Position numbers and translations under genes: made by a program. Positions 42,333-52,614 of a DNA stretch of 60,607 nt are shown here, in pieces (position 1 is the first letter of the stretch; the number at the start of each line of letters is the position of its first letter). Location: the NCBI GenBank assembly GCA_020634215.1, contig JACKCD010000033.1, forward strand, positions 1 to 60,607, given 5' to 3'. The DNA is from Ardenticatenaceae bacterium (GTDB lineage Bacteria; Chloroflexota; Anaerolineae; Promineifilales; Promineifilaceae). The notes under the pieces are model-generated. The model was not told the DNA's origin. It ran no database searches and saw only the letters and a program-made list of their open reading frames with translations.

Positions 42333-45300
42333 AGGCAATTTTATCGTTCTCGATCAAGGAACCGGTTTTGGGGTGGCTTACTGGTGTTCTCACTGGCCTT
42401 GCTGCTGCTCCTTTACCGCATTGCACAGGCGGTGTGTGGTGGCGGCAATCTCGGTGATTTCTGCTCAAGCAACTTTGGGCTGAGCAGCGATCTCACGGCA
42501 ATGGGCATTACCAGCAACAGCTTGCCGGCCGTGAACAGCAACCGCCTGCCTGTGGCTGGCTGCGCTCTTCTATGCCGATTATGAAACGCGCGCTGGAAAC
42601 GCAGGCGCGTGATTTTGCTGGAACGCAACATAGCGAACTTCCGTGTTGATATTTCCCCCTATCAGCTAACAACAACTGCTGAGTTGGTGCGTCAATTTTG
42701 ACATCAACAACGGCTTTTTGGCTCCCTACGATGACCCAGACCCAGCCATTCCCCCCATGACCTTGCAACAGCGCATTGATTTGGCCGATGCCGACCTGCG
42801 TGAGGCGCGTGACCTGTATGCCTTTCTGGCCGTCTACGCCCCTGTTACCCGTATGCGGGCTGATGACGGGCAGGATCTGACAACCTGGCTTCCAAAGATT
42901 ACAAGGTTTTCAACTCTGCGCCCAGCCCGAAGACCCCAATCCTCCCGACCCAACTCATACGGGTCAGGTGCTTGATCCCGTCATTGACTGGTGCAATTTC
43001 CCCGCCCGTCTGCGCCAGAGCGTGCGCGAGGCGGCCTATTTACGGATGATCTTTGCCCAGCAGTTTATGGTTGATGCCCTGGGGCTGCACTTCAGCGCAG
43101 GGTCACTGCTGGGTGGCGATGCCTTTGTACGCCAGGAGGTAGCTAAACTGCAAGCGGCTGAATATCAATACACTTTAACTGAAAAAGGGATGCGTGAAGC
43201 GTTGGAGCATACCTTAGGCAACGGCTGTCTTGTCTCCGACTTTTACACCCAGGCCGAATGGGCGCTGCTCTCACGCGCTGTGCAGGACAAAGAAGTGGCC
43301 CAACACCACATTGCCACCCGTCTAAGCTATTTGGATATCAAAAACGATAGTGACATCCCTCGCGCCCAGGCCAATGCTCAGAATACATGCCGCAGGCGGC
43401 GCCACCGAAACTATCTAAAAATGATTGGGCTGGCTGGGGCAAATGTGCTAGGTGCGTCGGCGGCGGCTGTGCGGCGATAGGGGCGAATCGATGGATGGTA
43501 GCGGAAATGGCGCTTAACCTGTTGGATACCGCGCCAATGCCCGCAGAAATACGCGAGGCGCATGTTTTTAGCATGGATATTAAACTTTGCCGTCCCTATC
43601 ACCGCTTTTGGCAGCATTGACAAGGGTTTTGTGGGAGCAGGCGCAGATACTGCTGCCTTGGCTTTACCAAATTCAACAGCAGACGGAAACGCCCAGAACG
43701 TACCTTGACCTGAACCAGCAGGAACTCGCTAAAAGCGGTGATCGCCATCAACAACAAGATGACAATGAAATCCAGATTGAGGCTGGGTACGCGATCTGCA
43801 AAACTTCCTCAATGAGCCGGATCCCGGACGGGTACAAATATGCCTGCATTGACGATATGATCAAACACACACAGGAATGTGACCCGATGTCCAACAGCTT
43901 TGAAGCCTGCATGGAGTCGGACATTAGATGGTTTACCGCCTAAAGTTGACGGTAACAACTTGCTCATTTGGTGAAATTAATGCGTGTGGCGCGGCAAGAT
44001 TTACGCACGGCGTGGCTGGGCATCAGGCAGCAATCCAAAAGCGGGACAATGTTGGCTAACGGTCGAATACTGAAGTGATGCGTAATATCAGAGTCAAAGT
44101 GCCATCATCAATGGGGCGCAGGACGCTTCGGTCGTTGAAGGAATCCTTGCCGCCGCCAACTGTGCGCTTGAGATTGGTTTCCCGCCTGGTTTCTCGACAA
44201 ACCCGGGGCTTTGTTGAGGCAGGGGCTGCAGCCAGGGGCAAATTTGAAGCAGGCAGCGCATGACATGGAGATTGAAGATACCACCAACTCTGAGGCGGTG
44301 GTTCGCAATCTCTTCTACGACGATACCAGAGGCGCAGGGAATTGAAATTGACATCGCCGTGGCGCAGTTTCAGTCGTTGCTGACCAGTTCAATGGCGTTG
44401 TTGGGCGAACCTTCACGATGTGTTTTGAGTCAAGCGGCAACACGCTTATACGACGGTGCTGCCTGCCTAGCCAGTCCCAGCTATCGGATGGTGCGTGATT
44501 CGCGCCGGATTGAGTTAGCCTGAAGCCCTGAAACCGCTTCGCGCCAGCCTATCTAAATTTGCTCGCCGCGCTGAATATGAGTACGGCTCGCCTCCAGGCG
44601 CCAGCAATTTCCATCTCTGACGTTTATAAATCACACGCACTGCCAACGACATTTTGCTCTTTTTGCAAGAAAATCTGGATGCAGCCATTGCCAATTGCCT
44701 GGTGCGGTGCAAGATGCGGCAGTAACCAGCGTGACCTGACGATTTCGGTGGCGCAGCACGTGCTTGGTCTTACTGATCCTTCCTTAAAGGGCAGGCGTTC
44801 CTGACAGCCAGCTACAGGCTGAGCGCACGAAACAGTTCCGAGTGGGTGGCGCAAAACACCCAGCGAAATGTAAACCACAGTTGGTATTTACCTTCACAGC
44901 ATCGGCGGAACCAATGGCCTGATTGGTCAGGTGGTGCAACAAGGATATGACTTCTACTGGTTACACAAAGTGGCCAGGTTGAAGCTGACCAAAACCGGCC
45001 AGCAATAACTAGGAGTTAATTTGGTTGCAACTGAACCAGGGCGTTAAACTATCGGCAGGTGCGCACGTCAATAAAGTGGTCGAACGGGGAGTTGATGTCC
45101 TAACACGGGCTTTGTCTCTTTTGACTATCGGCTGATTCCACCGGCAGCGCTCTTGGGGCTTAGTACCCCAACAACCAGCCGACTGATGTGGTGTCAGGGT
45201 TCGTTCAGCAGTGATGTCAATGGTGGACATGGCAACACAACGCCGGAGCTATAAAGTACGCCCGCCTTCTTAAGCCGTTGGCGGCCAATGAATGGCAGGT

Positions 45301-46338
45301 TGTGGTTGGTACGGGTTCACCGAACAGCATTCTGCCGGATATGGATCTCTGACTCTTGACCGATATCGAACTCCAAGATCCAGCACGACCTATGGGACGC
45401 GGGCATCGAACACGCCGCCACAGCCGTCGCAGTGCGTCCGCGTAGATTAATGGGAGGCCAGAAGGGGCATAAGCTATGATGAAACACAAATGGCTCAAAA
45501 CTACAATCATCCGGCAGGCTACTGGCGAAACATATTGTGCTGATCGCGCTTGTGGTCAATTTACCGTGGCTGGGGTCACCACAACGCTTACGCTGGCCGC
45601 CCGCACTACCACCCGCCGCCAGGGCACCGAACCGCTTGACCTGGGTGCCATTGATCTGACATCAATCTCAACCAGGACGGCAGTACGATCAACGGTTATG
45701 TCAATCTTGATAAGACCTGGTCTTCTGAAACACACACGATCTCGAATGGGGGCACCACACTCCAAAAATTGGCGCTGTATGTCAGCAGCCGTTTTGATGG
45801 TACCAATCGACCCTTATCTCCGAGCAGGTGGTAGCTACCACGGTTGGCGGACAGCCAGTTCGTAACAATTCAGATGAGCGGGACGATCAACGTGGTGACA
45901 GCGGCCAGATCAGCAGCAGTATCAGGGAAACGCTGTGAAGGTATACGCATGAACCGTTACGGTTCTTGCTGCTTTACGCTGCAACGGCCTGATCTGGCTA
46001 CTGGTGAGCAAAACGAGCAATGGGCACCTGACACTACAGCAGACGCAAGCTGCCCACGACGCCGGGCACAGCGGTCACGATTAACATGTTAATGAACGAC
46101 ACCGATCGATGGAGACGCGCTGACGGTCTACAGTGTCAGTAAGCCCTGAATTTGGTCGAGCTACGACCAACAGCCAGACTGTGACCTACAGATCCCAGCC
46201 CCACTTTCAGAGGTGTGGACACCTTTGCTTCCACTTTATGGCGACGGTAAAGATGGGACAGCAGATTCGGTTACGGTTACGGTCAGTGGAGAAGCTGCAG
46301 ATTATTCGATCTATCTGCCGCTGGTAGTTCGGAAATAA
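42330..46338 (+). pseudogene. Large secreted surface protein with YLPLVVRK tail, heavily frameshifted
   Basis: Starts at GTG 42330 with a signal peptide (RNRFWGGLLVFSLALLLLLY ... AQAVCGGG). Legible blocks then appear in changing frames: FDINNGFLAPYDDPDPAIPP and LADADLREARDLYAFLAVYA (42690-42840), DWCNFPARLRQSVREAAYLR to DIKNDSDIPRAQANAQ (42970-43380), DGYKYACIDDMIKHTQECDP (43820-43900), YSIGGTNGLIGQVVQQGYDF (44890-44960), a cadherin/Ig-like NDTDxDGDALTVYSVS (46095-46140), and finally ADSVTVTVSGEAADYSIYLP followed by LVVRK and TAA (46336-46338). The tail matches Chloroflexota surface proteins. At least ten indels are needed to join the blocks. There are no transposon traces. Confidence 0.75.
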
Positions 46339-46389
46339 GGCATCTATATCATGTGAATGGCCGTACGATTTCATGAAGCCTTCAGGTGC

Positions 46390-46500
46390 CTGACAACCAG
46401 TCCGATCACGGCATATTACCGAAGCGTATGCTAAAATCCGTTATGAAACCCTGCCCCAACCCGCGCCGGTTAGCGAGAATTTTGGCACCACGGCGTCGGG
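46390..46500 (+). pseudogene. DUF4129 C-terminal fragment (paralogue of the 36.4 kb gene)
   Basis: ITEAYAKIRYETLPQPAP at 46415-46468 matches ITEAYVKIRYGTLPETRT near the end of the intact DUF4129 protein, and about 25 bases before it (CAACCAGTCCGATCACGGC) also match its codons. Only this C-terminal tip is present, 80 bases after the secreted-protein gene. Confidence 0.65.
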
Positions 46501-46515
46501 TGGCAGGAACGAACA

Positions 46516-46580
46516 CGGTAATCGGTAATCAGTAATCCCGATCGGTAATCAGTGAGCGTACTGGTGCAGTTACCGATACT
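46516..46580. repeat. 7 bp-unit TAATC repeat after the DUF4129 fragment
   Basis: GGTAATC, GGTAATC, AGTAATC, then CCGATC, GGTAATC, AGTGAGC and, on the other arm, GTTACCGAT. It is a member of the TAATC family, somewhat degraded. Confidence 0.6.
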
Positions 46581-46672
46581 CTACCACCTCGAAGCGTGAT
46601 CAACCATCAATAAACCGGCCAACCCGCCCCGCCAGCAGCCGCAAGCTGGGGTCGGTGCGGCGCGAAGTTGTT

Positions 46673-48066
46673 TCCACTGGGTTGGGCATTGATGGATGTG
46701 GGCGCTGATTACGCCGCTGGCACTGTCGCTGCTGCGCTGGACGCGGTATTGGCCGCCGAACAATGGCACTTTTTGTCTTGCTGCTGCTGCTGCTGCCTAC
46801 AACCTCGTGCGGCTGGTAAGGCCTGCTCGACTGGCCGAAACAGCAGCAGCAGCGGGTGTTAACAGCCGTTCTCCTCCTCACCCTCTTCATCACCCTCCGC
46901 ACCTCCTCCACGGCTACTCTGCTCGACCTCCGCTGGCTGGGGGCAAATTGGCACCGCCCTACGCCAAATCGCCAGCTTCTGGCGCTTCACGCGATGTGGG
47001 GCTGTTTTTTGCTCATCGCTGTTGTTGCCTGGAGTCGCGGCGGGCAATGAATGGAAACGGCAACCCGACATCAACGCCATGGGGCTAAAAAATTTGCGCG
47101 TGGGCGAAATTGCTGTTTACGCCGCTCGTCATTTTGGCTGGCAACGGTGCGGTACGCTGTTTACCATGGCTCCCTTTGTTCTGCTCTACTTTTTGGCGGC
47201 GATAACGGCCGTTTCCTCATCCGCGCCGAACAAATTGACAGGAAACGCACCGTCTATCCGCCGCCGTCACCCGCGCTGGTTTTGGCGGCTTGTCATCGCC
47301 AGCCTTCTCGTTGTGCTAACCGCCCTCTTCACCCTCATCGTGGCAGCAACACCCCCCTTCCTGCTCATCGCCTGGCTCAACCCCCTGTGGGATGCCCTCT
47401 CCAGCTTAGCACTGTCGCCTTTGTCACCACCTCCTACCTCGCCTTCCCCACCTGCTGGGGCATCCATCCTGCTGGAATGGCTGCTTTGGCTTATCCAGTT
47501 GGTTGTTACACCCCTCCTGGCCTTTGTGCGCGGTGTAGACATACAATCCCAATCGCTGCCCGCCCGCAGCCGTTGCTCACCCAACGACTTTGTCCGGAAA
47601 CGACCAGCCAGCTTCATCCCAGCGTCGACTAGAAATTTGCTGCTTATCCCGCTGGGGTGGTGCTGCTCATTCCCTCTTTTTAGGGCGATTAAGCGCGACT
47701 GGGAACAGCGCAACGCCACGTAGCGCAGCGGGCGATTAACCGATGACGACGACGACAGAACCAGGGTTGGCGGAACGGCTTTGCAGGCCGACTGGGGATG
47801 CCTGCGTCATTGGCGGTGACCGTTTCCATCGCCATCTACCGCCAAATGTGCCGCGCCACCGCCGGAGCCAGTTATCCCGATGCCAGAGGCAAACGCCCTG
47901 AATATTTGCCGTGCTGGTATCAGGTGCTTTAAGCCATAGAGCGATGCCGCCTTAGGTGACGCAGGCTTTTTGTGCGCGTGCGCTACGGCAGTGCCCGAAC
48001 CCAGCCGAACTCAGCATATCCGCGCCGCCTGGAACGGCTGGAACGCACCACCTCAGCCGCGAAACC
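46673..48066 (+). pseudogene. Second DUF4129-type membrane protein gene, frameshifted
   Basis: Fragments follow the order of the intact gene at 36.4 kb: WALITPLALSLLRWTRYWPP (46697-46760) corresponds to VALLTPVALALLPWLRYWPA, PYNLVRLLDWPKQQQQ-like sequence follows at 46795-46850, then VLTAVLLLTLFITLRT, LLLIAVVAWSRGGQ, FVLLYFLAAITAVS and LVIASLLVVLTALFTLIVAA. The DUF4129 tail is readable as PMPEANALNI... and AAWNGWN in shifted frames to about 48066. Frames change every 50-150 bases. Start and end are approximate. Confidence 0.65.
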
Positions 48067-48124
48067 GTGGCACCGCATTGCAAAACCGAACAGAGGAGTG
48101 GAAGGGGATTGATTGCCGCACAAG

Positions 48125-48162
48125 TATGCTATCATTGCCTCAATGACAGCAATGATAGCATA
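48125..48162. promoter_or_regulatory. Perfect 14 bp inverted repeat, probable FitAB-type operator
   Basis: TATGCTATCATTGC (48125-48138) is repeated as its exact complement GCAATGATAGCATA (48149-48162) with 10 bases between. It lies 18 bases upstream of the antitoxin start, where ribbon-helix-helix antitoxins such as FitA bind to repress their own operon. Confidence 0.7.
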
Positions 48163-48179
48163 TTATCAAGAGGTGTGAC

Positions 48180-48330
48180 TTGGCAGCACTGACGATTCGT
48201 AATCTAAACGAAGAAACAAAGCGAAATTAAGACAATGCGGCCAAAACATGGTCATTCAATGGAAGAAGAGCTATACATTCTCAATTGTGCCGTTAACCAA
48301 GAAGGAAAAAGGAGGGCTAAACAGAGATAA
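48180..48330 (+). pseudogene. FitA-like ribbon-helix-helix antitoxin, frameshifted
   Basis: From TTG 48180 the frame reads LAALTIRNLNEETKRN and then TAA; one A missing from an A-run (AAATTAAG for AAAATTAAG) would give KRKLRQ and continue. After a second shift, the end reads LYILNCAVNQEGKRRAKQR to TAA at 48328-48330. TIRNLNEETKRKLR followed by HGHSMEEEL is the FitA/StbC-type DNA-binding signature. An AGGTG ribosome site precedes it. Its downstream partner is a PIN toxin remnant. Confidence 0.72.
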
Positions 48331-48421
48331 CCAATATGTTTTACTAAAATGGGTGGGCTTGATTTATCAATTCCGTCGCTCACCAGTTCGCACACTCAAT
48401 ATTTTTCTCTGAAGAAGAAAC

Positions 48422-48831
48422 ATGATTCTAATGAATACCAACGTCTTATCAGAACGATGCGGCCTCAGCCAAGCGCAGACGTTATCCGTTGGTGGACAAT
48501 CAACTCATCAACCCTTTTCACAAACGCAGTCACACGTGCAGAAATTGAATTGGTATCCTTTTGTTACCTGAAGGGAATCGAAAGCAAACGCTTGCCGTGT
48601 TGGCGCAAAGAGATGTTGAAATTTTTGCAACGATGTCTTCCCTTCGGCGAACTTGCAGCAGTACATTACGGCCCGTATCATGTAGAGCGCATCAAAATCG
48701 GACGGCCGATTTTCTGTAGAAGATGCACAAATTGCATCAGTGCCTTGGCAAATGGTCTGCGTTTGGCTACTCGCAATGAAAAAGATTTTGCAGAAATCCC
48801 CAACCTTGTGGTCATCAATCCTTGGCGCTAA
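48422..48831 (+). pseudogene. FitB-like PIN-domain toxin, frameshifted
   Basis: ATG 48422 begins MILMNTNVLSE, the first PIN strand (usually DTNVLSE; the acidic residue is Asn here). The next frame gives MRPQPSADVIRWW, then NAVTRAEIEL, further on KEMLKF, AAVHYG, ERIKIGRPI, and finally SALANGLRLATRNEKDFAEI to the stop at 48831, the C-terminal PIN half with its last acidic residues. PIN toxins cut RNA. At least four indels separate the blocks, so no functional toxin can be made from the sequence as given. Confidence 0.74.
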
Positions 48832-50297
48832 ACATCCCCCACCCTCCTGGCGGTGACGGTTGATGATGAGGGGTTGCGTGAGGGCTTTAACGGCCGTTCT
48901 TACCCACTTCATCTTCTAACAAAATAAACATCTTTGTAACTTCGCGGGGCGAGTATAATGGCTGTCCATGAAGGGACAAGATTAACAGCCTCGATAACGC
49001 ACTGATAAGCCACTTTACAGCCCAACCTGCTGCTGGGCGACGTGCGAAATTTGCCGCTGTAACTCTTTTTCACCGTCGGCGTGGCGGGGGCAGGTAGCGC
49101 GGCTGGATGTGGGGTGTCGCCGCTGTTTTGTTTAGCGGAATTAAACGGCCGTTCCCTCCGCTCCCTCCCTTTGGCGATTCCTCCATCAGGCTCCACCCTC
49201 ACCTGGCCGCTGGTGCCTGGGCGGCGGACTGGCAGGCCAGGCGCTGTGGCTGATTCAGGGGTGATGTCACAGCCGCTGTGCCAGGATGGTCGCAACGGCC
49301 GTTTTCTCTGCTCACCACCCTCATCGTTGGCCTAGTTGGCGGTTTACCGTCGGCATTGCCGCTGGCATAGCCGCCAGCGCGGATTAGTGGTGGCACCACC
49401 AGCCGCCTGTTTTCGCCAGCAGCGGCCACCCCTGCCCACCCTGCTGCTGGAAGGGGGTCGTTAGGCTTGCCAGCGGGCTGGCCGGAGGCTGAGCTTTGGC
49501 ATAGCCGCTGGCATCAGCCAACCACCCTCCTCAGCGGGCGGTGCCGCTGGTCGGCAAAGCAGCGGCGTGGCGATTAGGTTTGCTGGTGGGCGTTGGCACG
49601 AAACGCTGGCGGGGATAAACGGCCGTTGCCGCCGCCCTCCTCATCGCCCTCCTCGCTCTGGCTATGTGAACAGACCGGCCGCTGGCGGCCTGGCGATTGC
49701 TGGGCTGATTGGGGGCATGATTGGGTTAATGGAAATTGGGGATGTGGGGGTGTCGGAATGTGGGGATGTGGGGCGTGGGAAATCTTGTTTTATCGTGGCC
49801 TGATTACCGCCCTCTATGCCTTGCCTTATTTTTGGCCGACCGGCTGGCAGGGGCGTGGCAGCAGCCGGGGCGTTGGGCAGCGGTGCGGACTCTATTTGTT
49901 TTTTAGCCGAAACAACCGCCATTGGCCCCCTGCTGTTGCCCTGCTGGTGCTGCAAAACTGGCCGGGGCGTGGTGGCGACCATCTTACTATCCGCTGCTGG
50001 TGGCGAGATGGGGTGCTGCTGCGGCTGGATGAACGGCAGGTGGGGACAGCGGGAAAGCAGCCCAATTTTTCCCCACCACTCCGCCTTTGGGACAATTTCC
50101 GTATTGCCCGCTTCAGCTGGGCTAACCGACCATTTGCTGCTGGTGCTGACCCACTGGCCGGAAGACGGAGTGCGAGCGTTGGCTTATTTGGCCGCCAGCC
50201 GCCAGCAGTGGGCAGCGCAAGCCCAGCGCAAATTGAAACAGTGCGGCAGTTGGCGGCCGTGTGGGTCGTTAACGGCCGTTGCCGCCATGGCGACAGC
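48832..50297 (+). other. Frameshifted stretch, probably the N-terminal membrane region of the AAA+ gene
   Basis: No clean gene is readable. Short blocks in all three plus frames are typical of small-residue-rich membrane helices (for example AIAGLIGGMIGLMEI at 49690-49740 and ILFYRGLITALYALPYFWP at 49780-49840), and LLLVLTHWPEDGVRALAYLA (50130-50190) looks soluble and real. They point toward one long gene that continues into the AAA+ ATPase. The AACGGCCGTT palindrome occurs five times here, unlike in the secreted-protein remnant. A 3 kb upstream start cannot be placed. Confidence 0.45.
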
Positions 50298-51611
50298 ATG
50301 GGGCTGGGCGAACGACCGACCCGCGGTGCCCTGCTCCGCAGCTTGCAGCGCGTCAGCCAGGACGTGGCGGCGGCGCTGGCGCAGGAAAGTGCTTACAACC
50401 AGCGGCTGGCACTGCGCGGCGTGGAGGAACGGCTGGACGGCCTGCTGCGCGAATTGACCCGCAGCAGCGACCCCTATGCCCCTCGCTTTCGCCCGGTGGT
50501 GGGGCGCTGGCGGGAACTGGTGGCGGCGGCGGGGCTACAGTTGGCCGCCGAAGCCGAACTGCGCCAGGAATTAGACAACCCCTACATCATCGGCGTGCCG
50601 CTGACGGAAAAGCAGGAGCTTTTTGTGGGGCGCACCGACATCAGCAGCCGCATTGAGCAGCTTTTGCTGGATCGGCGGCGGCCACCGCTGCTGCTTTACG
50701 GGCAGCGGCGGGTGGGCAAAACGTCGCTGCTCAACAATTTGGGGCGGCTGCTGCCTCGCCACATCGTGCCGCTGTTTGTGGATTTGCAGGGGCCGGCGAC
50801 GCGGGCAGGGGATGCGGCTGGCTTTTTCTACAACGTGGCGCGAGCGATGCGGCAGTCGGCACGGCGGCAGCGGCAGCTTGAACTGCCCGAACTGCCCCGC
50901 GAAACGCTGGCGGCGGATCCGTTTACGGCCTTTGATGAGTGGCTGGACGCGGTGGAAGCGGTGCTGGGCAGCCAGACGGGGCTGCTGCTACTGGATGAGT
51001 TTGAGGTGCTGGCGGAGGCATTTGCCAACAACCGTTTAGACGAAGCCGCCATTTTGGGAACCCTGCGTCACCTCATCCAGCACCACCCCCGCTTCAAGGT
51101 GCTGTTGTCGGGTTCCCACACGCTGGCGGCGTTTCACCGCTGGTCAAGCTATTTGATCAACGTCCAGCTTGTCCATATTGGCTTTCTCAGCGAGGCGGAG
51201 ACCAACCAACTGGTGGAGCGACCGGTGGCAGGGTTTGCCCTGCGCTATGAACCGGCGGCGCGGGCGCGGGTGTGGGAGCTGACCAGCGGTCATCCGTTTT
51301 TGGTGCAGTTGCTGTGTGCCGAGGTGGTGGCACTGAAAAATGAGCAGCCGCCCGGCCAGCGGCGGCTGGCAACGGTGGCGGATGTAGAAACGGCCGTTTT
51401 ACCCGCTCTCGAACACGGCAGCTTTTTCTTTGCCGACCTGGCGCAAAACCAGGTAAGCGAGGCGGGGCGGGCGTTTTTGCGGCAGGTGGCTAGGGGAGAA
51501 GAAACGGCCGTTGCTAACCCATCTCTCCTTAACCAACTGGTAGCCCAGGAAATCTTGCAGCCCAACGGCACCTTTCGCGTCGAACTGGTGCGCCGCTGGT
51601 TTGCCCTGTAA
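50298..51611 (+). CDS. AAA+/STAND-type ATPase (C-terminal part of a larger gene)
   Basis: From about 50220 one frame is clean to the stop at 51611. The legible 437 residues include a helical linker (RSLQRVSQDVAAALAQ), the lead-in ITEKQ-like LTEKQELFVGRTDISSRIEQ, Walker A LYGQRRVGKTSLLNNL, Walker B LLLLDEFEVLAEAF, sensor region KVLLSGSHTLAAF and winged-helix-like C-terminus. This is the archaeal/bacterial ATPase pattern found in STAND-like and membrane-associated NTPases. The ATG at 50298 is only the first in-frame Met in reliable sequence; the natural start probably lies further upstream in the damaged region. Confidence 0.72.
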   Translation: MGLGERPTRGALLRSLQRVSQDVAAALAQESAYNQRLALRGVEERLDGLLRELTRSSDPYAPRFRPVVGRWRELVAAAGLQLAAEAELRQELDNPYIIGVPLTEKQELFVGRTDISSRIEQLLLDRRRPPLLLYGQRRVGKTSLLNNLGRLLPRHIVPLFVDLQGPATRAGDAAGFFYNVARAMRQSARRQRQLELPELPRETLAADPFTAFDEWLDAVEAVLGSQTGLLLLDEFEVLAEAFANNRLDEAAILGTLRHLIQHHPRFKVLLSGSHTLAAFHRWSSYLINVQLVHIGFLSEAETNQLVERPVAGFALRYEPAARARVWELTSGHPFLVQLLCAEVVALKNEQPPGQRRLATVADVETAVLPALEHGSFFFADLAQNQVSEAGRAFLRQVARGEETAVANPSLLNQLVAQEILQPNGTFRVELVRRWFAL

Positions 51612-51626
51612 CCAACATAGCTACGA

Positions 51627-51662
51627 TTCAACCCGTAGCCGGGGATTCCGATCCTCGCTCTC
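51627..51662. repeat. Partial GTAGCCGAGGATTCC repeat
   Basis: CGTAGCCGGGGATTCCGATCCTCGCTCTC matches the left arm of the hairpins at 53363-53430 and 60134-60201 with two changes; no right arm follows. Confidence 0.6.
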
Positions 51663-51764
51663 CCGCCTGGCTACCCCCAACATGCACTGATACAGCCACA
51701 CCCCGCTCCCCCGCCCCCCCGCTCCCCTGCTCCCCTGCCCCCCTGCTCCCGTGCCCCGCACACC

Positions 51765-52093
51765 CTACGACTCCCCCAACACCACCCGCCGAATCTCCCC
51801 ACACCCTATCCCCCACGCCGCCGCACACTCTTCTTCGGTAAGCAGCGGCAGCACCCGCCGCGTTGCCTCTTTAAGCATCGCCTCCACCAGCGTCGCATCT
51901 GCCTCAATCATAATACCAACCCAGACCCGCGCCGTCCCATCGTCACTCGCCGTCACGATCCGGCTCCCATCCTGGTTAAACGCCGCCGTATTAACCCCAC
52001 TCGTATGCCCTTCCAGCACCGCCAATACTTCCCCTTCACCGTTCCATAGCCGTGCCGTTCCATCGTCACTCGCTACCACAATTCGACCTGGCA
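51765..52093 (-). pseudogene. WD40-repeat protein, C-terminal remnant
   Basis: Two WD40 blades can be read, GRIVVASDDGTARLWNGEGE with VLAVLEGHTSGVNTAAFNQD and GSRIVTASDDGTARVW, followed by a C-terminal segment (LVEAMLKEATRRVLPLLTEEECAAAWGIG) typical of NACHT/TIR-linked WD40 proteins of filamentous bacteria. Upstream (beyond about 52093) the frame no longer looks like WD40, so the gene is truncated against the lactonase remnant. It is most likely the end of a once large signal-transduction protein. Confidence 0.7.
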
Positions 52094-52099
52094 TAATCT

Positions 52100-52381
52100 G
52101 AGTACGTCGCCAACTACACCAGGGCGAAACGGTGCAGATTGGCCTTTGCCAAAACAGACGGCCGCATTTCCACAACTGGCTTTGTGTTGCTGACGGGTGA
52201 TGTCATTTCCCGGCCGGCCGAACTGGTGGAAGGGTTTGGCGGGGCGGTTGACCCGGCGCAAGCCCGCGCCAACGCCAAACGCTTGATGGCAATTGCCCAA
52301 CAGCACAATGCCTTTGTCATCTACGGCCACGAACCGGAACAGTGGCTCACCCTTCGCAAAACCCCCGCGTTTTATGCGTAA
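52100..52381 (+). pseudogene. Metallo-beta-lactamase-fold lactonase, C-terminal remnant
   Basis: The open frame reads ISTTGFVLLTGDVISRPAEL, then FGGAVDPAQARANAKRLMAI and FVIYGHEPEQWLTLRKTPAFY to TAA at 52379-52381. This is the final third of an AttM/AhlD-type N-acyl-homoserine lactonase: LTGD carries the bridging metal ligand and YGHEPEQW the last His. The HxHxDH part is absent, because the sequence upstream belongs to the WD40 remnant on the other strand. A deletion or rearrangement joined the two at about 52095. Confidence 0.75.
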
Positions 52382-52614
52382 TCGATGGAATCAGTTGTCA
52401 TGTTCGTATTGGCTTCCCGTTCATCCTGGCACTGCTTGCAGACCAGTAAACGGCCGATAAATTCCCCCCGCCCCGTTTCCGTCAACACCCACGGCCGATC
52501 CGTCAACGGCGGATTATGCCGCATATGCTGCCGGTGCCCACAGCTAAAATCAGCCACCCAATCCCCCACCTCATCTTGATGAAACCCAACAATCGCCACC
52601 ATCTCAGCTTGCAT
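52372..52614 (-). CDS. DUF3565 family small protein
   Basis: An 80-residue protein with the DUF3565 pattern: IVGFHQDEVGDWVADFSCGH, HMRHNPPLTDRPWVLTE, then LLVCKQCQ. Two Cys pairs (the single SCGH and CKQC) and conserved His suggest a small zinc-binding fold. The family has no known function. The ATG at 52612-52614 overlaps the end of the upstream gene by 11 bases, so the two are probably translated together. Its tail overlaps the lactonase remnant by 10 bases on the opposite strand. Confidence 0.8.
   Translation of the reverse strand: MQAEMVAIVGFHQDEVGDWVADFSCGHRQHMRHNPPLTDRPWVLTETGRGEFIGRLLVCKQCQDEREANTNMTTDSIDYA

Noticed and set aside
49593..50297. The first 235 codons of the long open frame leading into the AAA+ ATPase as true coding sequence
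   Set aside because: The translation is not protein-like there (Trp/Arg/Gly-rich out-of-frame sequence) while better blocks occur in another frame, so the frame before about 50220 is accidental.
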